Positions 32,787-43,020 of a stretch of DNA of 56,861 nt are shown here, one piece after another. A model generated the notes under the pieces. It was not told where the DNA came from. It was given only the letters and a program-made list of their open reading frames with translations, and did no database searches. Numbering within the stretch: the stretch's first letter is position 1; each line of letters begins with the position of its first letter. Source of the DNA: Candidatus Stackebrandtia faecavium (lineage in GTDB: Bacteria; Actinomycetota; Actinomycetes; Mycobacteriales; Micromonosporaceae); assembly GCA_019112895.1 (NCBI GenBank), contig DXIM01000185.1:1-56861 (forward strand), in the 5' to 3' direction. The position numbers and the translations under genes were made by a program.

Positions 32787-34148
32787 GTGGCGGATCTTGC
32801 GACGATCGTTAAGGCATACGACATTCGGGGTCTTGTGCCGCACGAATGGGACGCGGACACCGCCTACGCGCTCGGTAACGCTTTTGTCGCGGTGACTGAT
32901 GCGAACCGCTTGGTCGTGGCGCGTGACATGCGCGAGTCCGGGGTCGAGTTGGCGCGCGCGTTCGCCGACGGCGCCGCTGCGGCCGGCGCCGAAGTCGTCG
33001 ATGCCGGTCTGTGCTCGACCGACCAGATGTATTACATTTCCGGTGCGCACGAGTTGGCCGGTGCGATGTTCACGGCCAGCCATAATCCCGCGGCATATAA
33101 CGGCATCAAGCTGTGCAAGCCCGGGGCGAAGCCGATCAGCCTCGAGACCGGGCTCGCCGAAATCCGCGATCGTGCCCAGGCGATCATCGATGGCGGACCG
33201 GCACGCCAGGTCGCCGGCGGCACGATCTCATCAGCCGATTACCTTGATGAGTACAGTCGACACTTGCGGAGTCTGGTCGACCTGTCGCAGCTGCGCCCGT
33301 TGACTGTCGCCGTTGACGCGGGCAACGGCATGGCGGGGCACACTGTCCCGGCCGTGCTCGGGCAGATCCCGGCTTTGGCCATGAAGCCGCTGTATTTCGA
33401 GCTGGACGGCACATTCCCCAACCACGAGGCCAACCCCCTCGACCCGGCGAACCTTGTGGACTTGCAGAAACTTGTGACCAGTTCCGGTGCCGACATCGGC
33501 TTGGCGTTCGATGGTGATGCCGACCGTTGCTTCGTGATCGACGAAACGGGTGCCCCGGTGTCTCCCAGCGCGGTGACCGCGCTGGTGGCTGAGGCCGAAC
33601 TTGCGAAGAACCCCAAGTCGACAGTGATCTACAACCTGATCACCTCCCAGGCGGTACCGGAGGTGATAGCGGAAAACGACGGAGTTCCGATGCGGTCGCG
33701 GGTCGGGCATTCCTTCATCAAGGCCGAGATGGCCGAACATGACGCCGTATTCGGTGGCGAGCATTCGGCGCATTACTACTTCCGCGATTTCTGGTTCGCG
33801 GACACCGGCATGCTTGCGGCGATGCATGTGCTCGCCGCATTGGGGGCGAGTTCGGTGCCGTTGTCGGAGTTGGTCGAGTCGTACGACCGTTACGTCGCCT
33901 CCGGTGAGATCAATTCGACGGTGGCGGACCAACAGGCGATCATGCACGAGATCGAGGACGCGTACGCCCGACGCGACGATGCCCACATCGATGACCTCGA
34001 CGGCTTGACGGTGAGCTTCGACGATAAGTCGTGGTTCAACCTGCGTCCGTCGAACACGGAACCGCTGCTGCGTCTCAACGTTGAGGCCGTCACGAATGAA
34101 CGCATGACGCAGCTGCGTGACGAGGTGTTGTCGGATGTTCGTCGTTGA
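32787..34148 (+). CDS. manB: Phosphomannomutase/phosphoglucomutase
   Basis: The 453-aa alpha-D-phosphohexomutase has the full set of motifs. The phosphoserine loop is FTASHNPAAYNGIK with S98, and the metal loop is FDGDADRCFV (241-250). The sugar-binding loop is GGEHSAHYYFRDFWFADTG, and the phosphate-binding loop near the end is RPSNTEPLLRLN. It interconverts mannose-6-P and mannose-1-P, linking manA (36083) to manC (26962) for GDP-mannose. Translation begins at GTG 32787 with a weak upstream GAGAGGGG. The next gene follows after 15 bases, so it starts an operon. Confidence 0.94.
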   Translation: MADLATIVKAYDIRGLVPHEWDADTAYALGNAFVAVTDANRLVVARDMRESGVELARAFADGAAAAGAEVVDAGLCSTDQMYYISGAHELAGAMFTASHNPAAYNGIKLCKPGAKPISLETGLAEIRDRAQAIIDGGPARQVAGGTISSADYLDEYSRHLRSLVDLSQLRPLTVAVDAGNGMAGHTVPAVLGQIPALAMKPLYFELDGTFPNHEANPLDPANLVDLQKLVTSSGADIGLAFDGDADRCFVIDETGAPVSPSAVTALVAEAELAKNPKSTVIYNLITSQAVPEVIAENDGVPMRSRVGHSFIKAEMAEHDAVFGGEHSAHYYFRDFWFADTGMLAAMHVLAALGASSVPLSELVESYDRYVASGEINSTVADQQAIMHEIEDAYARRDDAHIDDLDGLTVSFDDKSWFNLRPSNTEPLLRLNVEAVTNERMTQLRDEVLSDVRR

Positions 34149-34163
34149 ATATAAGGTGAAGCA

Positions 34164-34334
34164 ATGAAGCTGGACTCTACTGTGCTCGAAGTCTTGGCGT
34201 GTCCGGACACGCATCATGCGCCGCTCGATTACGACGAGGAGGCTTCGACCTTGACCTGTACACAATGTCGTCGCGTATTTCGAGTCGACGACGGCGTACC
34301 CGTCATGCTCCTCGACGAGGCCAAAACCGGCTGA
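34164..34334 (+). CDS. Trm112-like/DUF343 zinc-ribbon small protein
   Basis: This 56-codon gene was found by reading the gap between manB and the SIS gene. AAGGTG precedes the ATG by five bases. The protein opens MKLDSTVLEVLACPDTHHAP and continues with LTCTQCRRVFRVDDGVPVML, the typical Trm112 family pattern. C13 and the C-x2-C pair near residues 33-36 can bind zinc. The ending GVPVMLLDEA is the family hallmark. Trm112 proteins act as partners of methyltransferases in eukaryotes, but the role of the bacterial short forms is not settled. Its place between manB and the SIS gene is conserved in actinobacteria. Confidence 0.88.
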   Translation: MKLDSTVLEVLACPDTHHAPLDYDEEASTLTCTQCRRVFRVDDGVPVMLLDEAKTG

Positions 34335-34402
34335 AGCGCACCGCCGACGCCACCTGAAACTGTCAATCCAAAAGATGTGGGCTTAACCAGCTAGGGGGAA
34401 GA

Positions 34403-35617
34403 ATGACCGACGTTACTGACGGTACCGCCGGAGTGTCAGGCGACCGTAACGTCGACCCGGACCGGATCGATTCGGCTCGCAACTTGGATGATCTCGACCC
34501 CAACGGAGTCCTTCGTACTTTGGCGTCCGCGGGAGCGCAATTGCGCGAAGCCGCGGCTCTGGCGGCGGAAGCCGATTTGGCCTCGCTGGCCGACGGCGGC
34601 CGGCCCCGTGCGGTCGTTGTGGCGGCCGTCGGTACGGCCGCGCGCACCGGCGACATTCTGCAGACCGTGGCGGGGCCGCACTGTCCGGTCCCGGTGCTGG
34701 CGCACCGCAGTGCCGGCGTGCCCGGATGGGTGAGCGCGGCAGACGTGGTCATCGCGGTTTCAGCTTCTGGGCGTAGCCCGGAAGCGCTGGCCGCGGCTGA
34801 AGCCGGCGCCCGGCGCGGTGCCCGCCTGGTGGCGATCGGTGCACCGGATTCGCCATTGCAGGCCGTGGCGGAACGCGCCCGTGCGCCCTACATCCCTGTC
34901 CCGCGCCGCGCCCCCGCCCGGTTGAGTCTGTGGGCATTGACTGTTCCGGTGTTGTTGGCGGGGCGGGCTTTCGGCATGGTGCGCGTCGCCGAGGCCGACA
35001 TTGCCGAGACCGCCGCGAGGCTAGACGACGACGCGGAACGGTGTAAACCCGGCAGCGATTCCTTCGTCAATCCGGCGAAGGAGCTGGCGCTCGGCCTGGC
35101 CGGGTCGATACCGGTCGTGTGGGGCGGCACCCCACTAGCAGGGATCGCGGCTCGGCGGTTCGGCGACATGCTTGCGGCCAACGCGCGTTACCCGGTCGTG
35201 TCGGGCGAGCTGGGCGAGGTCGGGCGTGGCCGCGTCGGTCTGCTGGACGGTGTGTTCGGTTCTTTGGCTGAATCGCAGCACGACATTTTCGCCGACCCGG
35301 TCGCGGGTGATGGGCAGGACAACACCCGCTTGCGGATCGTTTTGATGCGTGATGACGGCCTGGATGGCGACGACGCGATGCCGTTGCCGGACACGCGCCG
35401 CGCGGATGCGGTTGCGGAGGTTGTCGATGGCCGCGGTATCCGCCGGGACACGTTCGTGGCCGAGGGGGGTTGCGCGTTGGAACGTTTGGCTTCATTGATC
35501 GCGGTCCCGGACTTCGCTTCGGTCTATTTGGCGTTGGCGCACGGCCTCGACCCACGCTCCGTTCCCGCGGTTTCGGAGATGAAGGACCTGATTAACCGTT
35601 TGGGCGAAGGCGCCTGA
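34403..35617 (+). CDS. SIS-domain protein, phosphoglucose/phosphomannose isomerase-like (Rv3256c-like)
   Basis: The 404-aa protein has a sugar-isomerase (SIS) fold. DVVIAVSASGRSPEALAAAE is the SIS phosphosugar-binding segment, followed by GARLVAIGAPDSPL. A C-terminal half with KELALGLAGSIPVVWGGTPL and SAL/VYLALAHGLDPRSVPAV resembles bifunctional phosphoglucose/phosphomannose isomerases. The usual catalytic glutamate and the TAGG-type motif are not obvious, so activity is uncertain. GGGGGAAG precedes the ATG. It lies in the conserved manB-Trm112-SIS-manA order and probably supports mannose-phosphate metabolism. Confidence 0.8.
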   Translation: MTDVTDGTAGVSGDRNVDPDRIDSARNLDDLDPNGVLRTLASAGAQLREAAALAAEADLASLADGGRPRAVVVAAVGTAARTGDILQTVAGPHCPVPVLAHRSAGVPGWVSAADVVIAVSASGRSPEALAAAEAGARRGARLVAIGAPDSPLQAVAERARAPYIPVPRRAPARLSLWALTVPVLLAGRAFGMVRVAEADIAETAARLDDDAERCKPGSDSFVNPAKELALGLAGSIPVVWGGTPLAGIAARRFGDMLAANARYPVVSGELGEVGRGRVGLLDGVFGSLAESQHDIFADPVAGDGQDNTRLRIVLMRDDGLDGDDAMPLPDTRRADAVAEVVDGRGIRRDTFVAEGGCALERLASLIAVPDFASVYLALAHGLDPRSVPAVSEMKDLINRLGEGA

Positions 35618-36082
35618 TCGGGTCGGTGACCGCTCCGTTTCTCCTGTGATCTGAGCGGCAGCGTTGCGAAACCTCCGTGGATACTCGATCGTGGCGAAGA
35701 CAATGGCGATGCCAGCGCAAATGACGGGGCGGCCACGCTGTCGATTCTTCGTGATCCGCGCCCGTTACGGTTGTTGACCCGTGTATCGCGGCGGAGAGCC
35801 TGGGAATTTCCGGATTTCCGGGAGTAAGCGCGTCGGCGATACCGTTGCAGCTGGTGAAGATGCGGCCCGTTCGCATCGGCGTGACGACGTTTTCGTCCGG
35901 GCGACTTTCCGCCCGAAACGGTGTGTCGTGTCTGTTCATAAATATAAAAGCGATGATGTCGCCTACCGTCCGTTATCGCCCGAGTCGAGGACGGGTAAAG
36001 TCGGCTGCTTGTTTCGTCCGTGACTCACGAGGCGAACATGTGCATTCATCGAAAAGACCGTGACCTGACGAGACAAGGGAGA
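35618..36082. other. Intergenic region upstream of manA with no recognisable gene
   Basis: The 465 bases contain no frame with coding character on either strand. An AT-rich patch near 35937-35955 may be promoter-related. I see no repeat, RNA gene or mobile element. Confidence 0.4.
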
Positions 36083-37291
36083 ATGGTCACTGTGGAACTC
36101 CTGCACGGAGCAATCCGCCCATATGCGTGGGGATCACATACCGCCATCGCCGCCTTGCAAGGGCGTGCGATGCCGAGCGAAACGCCGGAAGCGGAACTGT
36201 GGTTCGGTGCTCACCAGGCAGCGCCGTCACACCTCGACAGTGGTGTGTCGCTTCCGGAATTCATCTCGCAACAGCCGCAGGGGGCGCTGGGGGAGGAGAC
36301 CGTCGCCGCCTTTGGCGAGCGGTTGCCGTTCATGCTGAAAGTGCTGGCCGCCGAACAGCCGCTGTCGTTGCAGGCGCATCCGGACAGCGAGCAGGCCCGT
36401 GACGGCTTCGACCGCCAAAACGCCGAGGGCGTGCCGATCGATTCGCCGCAGCGCAGCTACGTCGACGCGCATCACAAGCCCGAACTGCTGTGCGCGGTGT
36501 CCCGTTTCGAGGCGCTGTGCGGTTTTCGCGATCCGTTGCATTCGGCCGATGTCATCGAACGGCTCGGAGTCCCGGGGCTCGAATCCGTCGTGGCGCTACT
36601 GCGTCAAGACGACCCTGCCCAGGGGCTGCGAGAAAGCGTCACGTACCTGTTGACGCTCACCGCCGAACACCGCGCCGACCTGGTACAGCAGACGATTGCC
36701 GCCGCGACGACCCTGGCAGACTCCGATACGCCGGACGCGGCCGACTACGCCATGGTGGTGGACATCGGGAAGCGATACCCGAAGGATTCGGGGACCGTCG
36801 TGGCACTGCTGCTCAACCACCTCTTCCTGGAACCCGGCGACGCGATCTACATGCCCGCCGGCAACCTGCACGCCTACCTGTCGGGTGTCGGGCTCGAAGT
36901 CTTGGCCTCCAGCGACAACGTTCTGCGTGGGGGGTTGACCCCCAAACACGTCGACGTGCCGGAACTGCTGCGCGTGCTGCGTTTCGAGGTGATGACGGAC
37001 CCGATCGTGACACCACGCGGTCAAGATTTGAACGTCACGTCGTGGCCGGTGCCTGTGCCGGAGTTCGCGTTCCAGCGTCTGCGTCTGGATGCTGGTGCGG
37101 CGCAACAAGAGTTGCGCTTCGATGGCCCAGCTATCGCGCTGTGCTGGTCGGGGCAGGTGCGTCTCGACGACGGGAATTCGCCGGCGACGGTTCAGCCCGG
37201 GCAGGCGGCTTTCATTCGCGCCGACACGCCTGTCGTGTACGCCGCGGGCTTCGGTGAGATGTATATCGCAAGCATCGGAAATATCGGCTGA
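36083..37291 (+). CDS. manA: Mannose-6-phosphate isomerase, class I
   Basis: I choose ATG 36083 after AAGGGAGA. A GTG nine bases downstream would have better spacing and is the alternative. The 402-aa protein shows the class I phosphomannose isomerase metal site: QAHPDSEQAR, HHKPELLCAV and AGNLHAYLSGVGLEVLASS. The catalytic Arg lies in NVLRGGLTPKHVDVPEL. The N-terminal GAIRPYAWGSHTAIA and AELWFGAHQAAPS are also conserved. It converts fructose-6-P to mannose-6-P as entry to the GDP-mannose route completed by manB and manC in this window. Confidence 0.94.
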   Translation: MVTVELLHGAIRPYAWGSHTAIAALQGRAMPSETPEAELWFGAHQAAPSHLDSGVSLPEFISQQPQGALGEETVAAFGERLPFMLKVLAAEQPLSLQAHPDSEQARDGFDRQNAEGVPIDSPQRSYVDAHHKPELLCAVSRFEALCGFRDPLHSADVIERLGVPGLESVVALLRQDDPAQGLRESVTYLLTLTAEHRADLVQQTIAAATTLADSDTPDAADYAMVVDIGKRYPKDSGTVVALLLNHLFLEPGDAIYMPAGNLHAYLSGVGLEVLASSDNVLRGGLTPKHVDVPELLRVLRFEVMTDPIVTPRGQDLNVTSWPVPVPEFAFQRLRLDAGAAQQELRFDGPAIALCWSGQVRLDDGNSPATVQPGQAAFIRADTPVVYAAGFGEMYIASIGNIG

Positions 37292-37475
37292 CCTGCGGTT
37301 TCATTGAGGTGGGCCGATCGTCGGATGGTCGTTGTCCGTGCGGGCGATAAAAATTTCCCGCATTTATCGACAACAGCTTGACACCTTCGAGAATTTGAGT
37401 ATTGTTCTAACCACGCAGCGTTACCACGGTGATGAAATCCCAGGTAGCGCCAGCGGAGGAACCAAACCGGGGGGA

Positions 37476-37517
37476 GTGCCGGGCAGTCTGGGGTGGCTGC
37501 CCGGCACGTTCGGTTTT
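37476..37517 (+). terminator. Terminator between manA and the converging mceE gene
   Basis: GTGCCGGGCAG (37476-37486) pairs with CTGCCCGGCAC (37497-37507). An outer AAACCG/CGGTTT pairing extends the stem and supplies T on one side and A on the other, so it may work in both directions. Confidence 0.8.
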
Positions 37518-37552
37518 AGGGCCCCAAATCTTCAATCGACGCTCACGTCGTA

Positions 37553-37987
37553 CTAATTCCCGGCGGGTTCGACCAATTCCACAAGTACGCCTCCGGCGTC
37601 CTTGGGATGAATGAAATTTATGCGCGAATCCGCGGTACCGCGTTTCGGCGAATCGTAAAGAAGGCGAAGTCCGACCGCACGCAGAGACTCGCACGCTTCA
37701 TGGATGTCGGCGACCGTATAAGCAAGCTGTTGAAGCCCGGGGCCGTTCTTGTCGAGGAATTTCGCGATCGTGGACTCCGGCGAGGAGGGCGCCAACAGTT
37801 GAACTTGCGTGGTGCCGTCGCCGACGGAGATCATCGCTTCGCGTACGCCCTGTTCCGCGTTCTCCTCGACATGTACGCATGTCGCGCCCAAGACGTCTTC
37901 GTAGAAGCGCACGGTGTCGTCGAGGTCGCGGACGGCGATGCCGACGTGGTCAACACGTAGCAGCCCGACGGGTTTGACATAGCTCAT
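37553..37987 (-). CDS. mceE: Methylmalonyl-CoA epimerase
   Basis: The 144-aa VOC-fold protein has two beta-alpha-beta3 modules. RVDHVGIAVRDLDDTVRFYE gives the first metal ligand (H14), TTQVQLLAP the second (Q63) and VLVELVEP the last (E138). The third ligand, a His in the well-studied Propionibacterium enzyme (GPGxHH), is replaced by Gln here (GPGLQQLAY, 86-87). I believe this is common in actinobacterial members. SRINFIHPKDAGG is the conserved C-terminal block. It interconverts (2S)- and (2R)-methylmalonyl-CoA in propionate metabolism. It diverges from the thiolase gene and lies near meaB, which supports the assignment. Confidence 0.93.
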   Translation of the reverse strand: MSYVKPVGLLRVDHVGIAVRDLDDTVRFYEDVLGATCVHVEENAEQGVREAMISVGDGTTQVQLLAPSSPESTIAKFLDKNGPGLQQLAYTVADIHEACESLRAVGLRLLYDSPKRGTADSRINFIHPKDAGGVLVELVEPAGN

Positions 37988-38038
37988 GCCCCTTAGTCTG
38001 GCTTAAGTTGCCCCAGATTTACACACCGGAGGTCGAAT

Positions 38039-39235
38039 ATGGCAGGCAATGAGCGCACGACAAGTGTCCTGGTCAACGGAGCGCGAACTCCGAACGGCAA
38101 ACTGATGGGTGCACTCGGTGGCCTCCCCGCTACCGCTCTGGGTGCCCACGCAATCTCCTCGGCGCTTGAGCGCTCGGGCGTGACCGGAGAACAGATCGAC
38201 TACGTCATCATGGGCCAAGTCCTGCAGGCAGGAGCTGGCCAGATCCCCGCCCGCCAGGCGGCCGTAGGCGCCGGAATCCCCATGAGCGTGCCGGCCGTCA
38301 ACGTCAACAAGGTGTGTCTATCTGGTCTCAATGCCGTGGCGTTGGCCGACCAGCTGATCCGCGCGGGCGAAGTCGACATCGTCGTCGCCGGTGGCATGGA
38401 ATCGATGACGGGCGCACCCCACTTGCTGCGTGGACAGCGGGCCGGGTTCAAATACGGTGACGTGACGATGGCCGACCATATGGCCCTAGACGGGCTCACC
38501 GACGCCTGGGACAACATCCCGATGGGCGAATCGACCGAGCGTCACAACCAGAAACTCGGCATCGAACGCGCAGTGCAGGACGAATTCGCCGCGGCCAGCC
38601 ACGCGCGCGCGGCGGCCGCCCAGGAGAATGGCCGCCTAGCCAAAGAAATCGTGCCGATCGAGATCCCGCAGCGTAAAGGCGACGCGGTCCAGGTCTCGGC
38701 CGACGAAGGCGTGCGGGCCAACACCACGACCGAGGTGCTCGGCAAGCTACGTCCCTCCTTCGCTGCCGACGGCACGATCACGGCTGGCAACGCCTCCCCG
38801 ATCAGTGACGGCGCCGCCGCCATGGTCGTTATGAGCAAAGCGAAAGCTGACGAACTCGGCCTCGAGTACCTGGCCGAAATCGGGGCGCACGGCATCGTCG
38901 CCGGCCCCGACACGTCCCTGCATTCGCAACCGTCGAACGCCATCAAGGCCGCGCTGGCCAAGTCGGGGGACCGCGTCGAAGACCTGTCGGTAGTGGAGAT
39001 CAACGAAGCGTTCGCCGCCGTCGGTATCCAGTCCACTCAAGACTTGGGTCTGGACCCGGCGATCGTGAACCCGAACGGTGGCGCGATCGCGCTGGGACAC
39101 CCGATCGGTGCCTCCGGCGCGCGTTTGATGCTGACCCTGGCTTACGAGCTCCACGGCCGCGGCGGCGGACTCGGCGCCGCAGCCCTGTGTGGCGGCGGAG
39201 GGCAAGGTGACGCGTTGCTGTTGAGGACGCCGTGA
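38039..39235 (+). CDS. Acetyl-CoA C-acetyltransferase (thiolase)
   Basis: The 398-aa enzyme shows all thiolase signatures. The nucleophile is C93 in [25 protein letters not shown], the NEAF motif in [22 protein letters not shown] and the catalytic Cys of [12 protein letters not shown] complete the active site. It condenses two acetyl-CoA to acetoacetyl-CoA or degrades it, which connects with acetoacetyl-CoA synthetase at 22007. GAGGTCG precedes the ATG. Its stop overlaps the meaB start by four bases (GTGA), so the two are co-translated. Confidence 0.94.
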   Translation: MAGNERTTSVLVNGARTPNGKLMGALGGLPATALGAHAISSALERSGVTGEQIDYVIMGQVLQAGAGQIPARQAAVGAGIPMSVPAVNVNKVCLSGLNAVALADQLIRAGEVDIVVAGGMESMTGAPHLLRGQRAGFKYGDVTMADHMALDGLTDAWDNIPMGESTERHNQKLGIERAVQDEFAAASHARAAAAQENGRLAKEIVPIEIPQRKGDAVQVSADEGVRANTTTEVLGKLRPSFAADGTITAGNASPISDGAAAMVVMSKAKADELGLEYLAEIGAHGIVAGPDTSLHSQPSNAIKAALAKSGDRVEDLSVVEINEAFAAVGIQSTQDLGLDPAIVNPNGGAIALGHPIGASGARLMLTLAYELHGRGGGLGAAALCGGGGQGDALLLRTP

Positions 39236-40155
39236 CCGACATAGCCAGGTTGGCGGCCCAAGCCCGCGACGGCAATCAGAGGGCGTTGGGCCGCCTCATG
39301 TCGATCGTGGAACGCGGTGGCGACGGGGTCCGCGAACTCGCGCTCCACATGGCTCCGAAAGCCGGCGGCGCGAAGGTCGTCGGCCTCACCGGTTCGCCCG
39401 GCGTGGGCAAGTCCACCACCACGAATGCGCTGGTGGCCGAATACCGTAAGCAGGGGCAACGCGTCGCGGTGCTGGCCGTCGACCCGTCGAGTCCGTTCTC
39501 GGGCGGGGCGATCCTCGGTGACCGCATCCGGATGCAGGACCATGCGCTCGATTCCGGCGTCTACATCCGGTCGATGTCGTCGCGCGGGCACCTGGGTGGG
39601 CTCGCGGCTGCGACACCCCAGGCGGTGCGGGTCCTCGAAGCATGCGGTTTCGACATCGTGCTGATCGAGACCGTGGGCGTCGGGCAAGCCGAAGTGTCGA
39701 TCGCGGCGCTCGCCGACACGACGCTGGTCCTGTTGGCGCCCGGTATGGGCGACGGGATCCAGGCCGTGAAAGCCGGGATCCTGGAAGTGGCCGACGCCTT
39801 CGTGATCAACAAGGCCGACCGCGACGGAGCCGACGCGACCTTCCGCGACATCAGGTCGATGATGTCGCTGATCACACGCGAACCCAACGCGTGGCGGCAG
39901 CCGATCGTCAAAACGGTCGCCCACCGCGATGAGGGCATTGGCGACGTCATCGACGCGGTCGCCAAACACCATGCCTGGCTCGCCGAACACGGCGAATTGG
40001 AGCGTCAACGCACCTTGCGCGCTGAATCGGAGGTGTCGGCGATCGTATTGGGTGCCTTGGCGAAGCGGTTCGCGGTCACTGACGCGCTCGCGAGCCGGGT
40101 CGCGGCTGGCGAGCTCGACCCTTACACCGCCGCGGACGAGGTGCTGTCCGGCTAG
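39232..40155 (+). CDS. meaB: Methylmalonyl-CoA mutase-associated GTPase (G3E family)
   Basis: The 307-aa P-loop GTPase carries Walker A GSPGVGKS at 54-61, [20 protein letters not shown] (switch region), [13 protein letters not shown] (Walker B area) and NKAD for guanine recognition. These are typical of MeaB/ArgK chaperones that load and protect adenosylcobalamin in methylmalonyl-CoA mutase. The GTG start overlaps the thiolase stop. The mutase subunits are not in the window, but mceE is just upstream on the other strand. Confidence 0.94.
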   Translation: MTDIARLAAQARDGNQRALGRLMSIVERGGDGVRELALHMAPKAGGAKVVGLTGSPGVGKSTTTNALVAEYRKQGQRVAVLAVDPSSPFSGGAILGDRIRMQDHALDSGVYIRSMSSRGHLGGLAAATPQAVRVLEACGFDIVLIETVGVGQAEVSIAALADTTLVLLAPGMGDGIQAVKAGILEVADAFVINKADRDGADATFRDIRSMMSLITREPNAWRQPIVKTVAHRDEGIGDVIDAVAKHHAWLAEHGELERQRTLRAESEVSAIVLGALAKRFAVTDALASRVAAGELDPYTAADEVLSG

Positions 40156-40291
40156 AACGGTCACGTGGTGAGGCGGCGCGGTCCATCCAGTGTCGCCTCA
40201 CCTAACGGATTTCGGTAGGCGACCGGACCACGCGGGCGGCGAGGTAAAACCTGGATGCCGCGGCCGTAACGCTGTTCGTAAACTGAATCGC

Positions 40292-42922
40292 ATGACTAGT
40301 ACAGCGAACCAACAAGGCCGTGCGGAACTACCCCCTCAGTACGCGCCCGCAGACGTAGAGTCTCGGCGCTATGAGCAGTGGGTAGCCGACGGTAGGTTCG
40401 CCGCCCACGACAACAGCGATAAACCGTCCTATTCGATCGTGATCCCGCCTCCGAACGTCACCGGGAGCCTGCATCTCGGTCACGCCATGGACCACACGAT
40501 CATCGACATGCTCATCCGGCGTAAACGGATGCAGGGCTACAACGCGCTGTGGATGCCCGGCATGGACCATGCCGGGATCTCGACGCAGAACGTGGTCGAA
40601 CGCCAGCTGTCGCAACGCGGTTTGTCGCGTCACGACCTGGGGCGCGACGCGTTCGTCGAGACCGTGTGGGACTGGAAGAAGGAATACGGCGGGAAGATCT
40701 CGGGGCAGATGCGTCGCCTCGGTGACTCCGTCGACTGGGACCGGGAACGGTTCACCATGGACGAAGGTCTCTCGGGTGCGGTGCAGACGATTTTCAAGCG
40801 CCTGTACGACGATGAGCTGATCTACCGGGCCGAACGGATCATCAACTGGTGCCCCCGCTGCCTCACCGCACTGTCCGACATAGAAGTCAACCACAGCGAC
40901 GACGACGGCGAACTCGTCAGTGTGCGTTACGGCGACGGCGAAGAGTCGATCGTCGTGGCGACCACGCGTGCCGAGACGATGCTCGGCGACACCGGTGTGG
41001 CCGTGCACCCGGACGACGAGCGTTACCGCCACCTGGTCGGCAAAACAGTGGAACTTCCCCTGACGGGACGCCGTATCCCCGTCGTCGCGGACTCCCATGT
41101 CGACCCCGAATTCGGTACCGGCGCGGTGAAGGTCACCCCGGCCCACGACCCGAACGACTTCGAGATCGGACAACGCCACGACTTGCCGGCGCTGCTGGTC
41201 ATGAACGAGCACGGCGTCATCACGACGCACGGCCCATTCGAAGGCCTCGACCGCTTCGAGGCCCGGCCGGCCATCGTTGCCGCGCTGCGAGAACAGGGCC
41301 GCGTCGTCGCAGAGAAGCGACCATACGTGCACGCCGTCGGGCACTGCGACCGATGCGAGACCACGGTCGAGCCGCGGCTGAGCCTGCAATGGTTCGTGAA
41401 AGTCGACACGCTGGCCGAGGCCGCCGGCGCCGCCGTCCGTGACGGGCGCGTCAAGATCCACCCGCCGGAGCAGGAGAAGCGTTACTTCAACTGGATCGAC
41501 AACCTGCACGACTGGTGCATTTCACGCCAGCTCTGGTGGGGCCACCGGATCCCGGTGTACTACGGCCCCAACGGTGAGACGGTCTGCCTCGGTCCCGACG
41601 AGACACCGCCGGAAGGCTACACACAGGACCCGGACGTCCTCGATACGTGGTTCTCGTCGGCCCTGTGGCCGTTCTCGACCCTCGGCTGGCCCGAAGACAC
41701 TGAAGCGCTGGAGCGTTTCTACCCCAATTCCGTCCTGGTGACCGGGTACGACATCTTGTTCTTCTGGGTCGTGCGGATGATGCTATTCGGCTTGTACGCG
41801 ATGGACGACGTGCCGCCGTTCAAAGAAGTCGTGCTGCACGGCCTGATCCGCGACCAGTTCGGCAAGAAGATGTCGAAGTCCGCGGGCAACGGGGTCGACC
41901 CGATCGAATGGATGGACGCTTACGGTTCCGACGCGCTGCGTTTCACCTTGGCCAGGGGCGCAAACCCGGGCACGGACCCCGCCGTCGGTGAGGACTGGGT
42001 GCAGGGTTCGCGCAACTTCTGCAACAAGCTGTGGAACGCGACCAGGTTTGCCCTGATGTCAGGCGCCACAACGCAAGGCCCGCTGCCTGCCCGCGAAGAC
42101 TTGTCGACCGTCGACCGGTGGATCCTGTCGCGGCTCGCGCGGGTCACCGAAGCCGCCGACGAATACAGCGACAGCTATGCGCTGGGCAAACTCACCGATG
42201 CCCTGTACCACTTCGCGTGGGACGAGGTCTGCGACTGGTACCTGGAGATGGCCAAGCCGGTCATCGCGCAAGGCGGCGATGCCGCTGCCACCACGCAACG
42301 GGTGTTGGGGCACGTCCTGGACACGCTCCTGCGCTTGCTGCACCCATTGGTGCCCTACGTGACCGAGGAACTGTGGCTCGCGTTGACTGACAGCGAAGCT
42401 GACGGCGCCTCGATCATGGTCGCCGAATGGCCGACTCCGGACAGGGCCGCGATCGACGCGGAGGCCGAAACGACCGTGGCCGGCATCGAACGGGTCGTGA
42501 CCGAGATCCGGCGATTCCGTTCCGACCAGGGCGTGCGTCCGACGCAACGTGTCGCGACCCGCCTCGACGGCCTCGAAGCGACAGGCCTGCTGGAGTTTGA
42601 GTCGCTGATTCGTTCCCTCGCGCGCCTCGACGTGCCGGGTGACGACTTCACGACGACAGCGACCGTCACCGTCACCGGTGACATCGTCGCGGCGCTGGAC
42701 ACGTCCGGATCGATCGACGTGGCCGCGGAACGGGCCAGGCTCGAAAAGGCGCTGGCCGCCGCGAAGAAGGAGCTCGACGGCTGCACCAAGAAACTCGGTA
42801 ACGAAGCGTTCCTGTCGAAAGCGCCCGAACACGTGGTCGGCAAAATCCGTGACCGCAAAACGACGGCCGAAGAGGACATCGAACGCATCAGCGCACAGCT
42901 GAAAGCGTTGCCGTCTGCTTAA
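40292..42922 (+). CDS. valS: Valyl-tRNA synthetase
   Basis: I start at ATG 40292 ([20 protein letters not shown]), giving 876 aa. Upstream in-frame codons lack a ribosome site and family similarity. The class I signatures are HLGH at 61-64 within [18 protein letters not shown] and KMSKS at 526-530. The editing domain includes [20 protein letters not shown]. The anticodon-binding domain and the ValS-specific C-terminal coiled coil ([20 protein letters not shown]) are complete. It charges tRNA-Val. The 136 bases before the start show no T-box. A terminator follows at 42943. Confidence 0.96.
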   Translation: MTSTANQQGRAELPPQYAPADVESRRYEQWVADGRFAAHDNSDKPSYSIVIPPPNVTGSLHLGHAMDHTIIDMLIRRKRMQGYNALWMPGMDHAGISTQNVVERQLSQRGLSRHDLGRDAFVETVWDWKKEYGGKISGQMRRLGDSVDWDRERFTMDEGLSGAVQTIFKRLYDDELIYRAERIINWCPRCLTALSDIEVNHSDDDGELVSVRYGDGEESIVVATTRAETMLGDTGVAVHPDDERYRHLVGKTVELPLTGRRIPVVADSHVDPEFGTGAVKVTPAHDPNDFEIGQRHDLPALLVMNEHGVITTHGPFEGLDRFEARPAIVAALREQGRVVAEKRPYVHAVGHCDRCETTVEPRLSLQWFVKVDTLAEAAGAAVRDGRVKIHPPEQEKRYFNWIDNLHDWCISRQLWWGHRIPVYYGPNGETVCLGPDETPPEGYTQDPDVLDTWFSSALWPFSTLGWPEDTEALERFYPNSVLVTGYDILFFWVVRMMLFGLYAMDDVPPFKEVVLHGLIRDQFGKKMSKSAGNGVDPIEWMDAYGSDALRFTLARGANPGTDPAVGEDWVQGSRNFCNKLWNATRFALMSGATTQGPLPAREDLSTVDRWILSRLARVTEAADEYSDSYALGKLTDALYHFAWDEVCDWYLEMAKPVIAQGGDAAATTQRVLGHVLDTLLRLLHPLVPYVTEELWLALTDSEADGASIMVAEWPTPDRAAIDAEAETTVAGIERVVTEIRRFRSDQGVRPTQRVATRLDGLEATGLLEFESLIRSLARLDVPGDDFTTTATVTVTGDIVAALDTSGSIDVAAERARLEKALAAAKKELDGCTKKLGNEAFLSKAPEHVVGKIRDRKTTAEEDIERISAQLKALPSA

Positions 42923-42942
42923 ACGGCAACGAACCGCGACGA

Positions 42943-42981
42943 CGCCTGTCCACCGGTTTACTCCCGGAGGACAGGCGTTTT
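42943..42981 (+). terminator. Terminator between valS and folC
   Basis: CGCCTGTCC (42943-42951) pairs with GGACAGGCG (42969-42977) and TTTT follows. folC starts 40 bases later, so read-through is also possible. Confidence 0.8.
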
Positions 42982-43020
42982 CCGCGCCGACACACCGCAC
43001 AATCTTGAGAAGGCAGGGTC

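Noticed and set aside
35592-35939. A 115-codon minus-strand frame upstream of manA
   Set aside because: It starts in AT-rich intergenic sequence, has shadow-like Arg/His composition and partly overlaps the end of the SIS gene.
40156-40291. Possible T-box in front of valS
   Set aside because: No GGTGG-ACCGCGG-like T-box or specifier hairpin is present in these 136 bases, unlike the leader of ileS.
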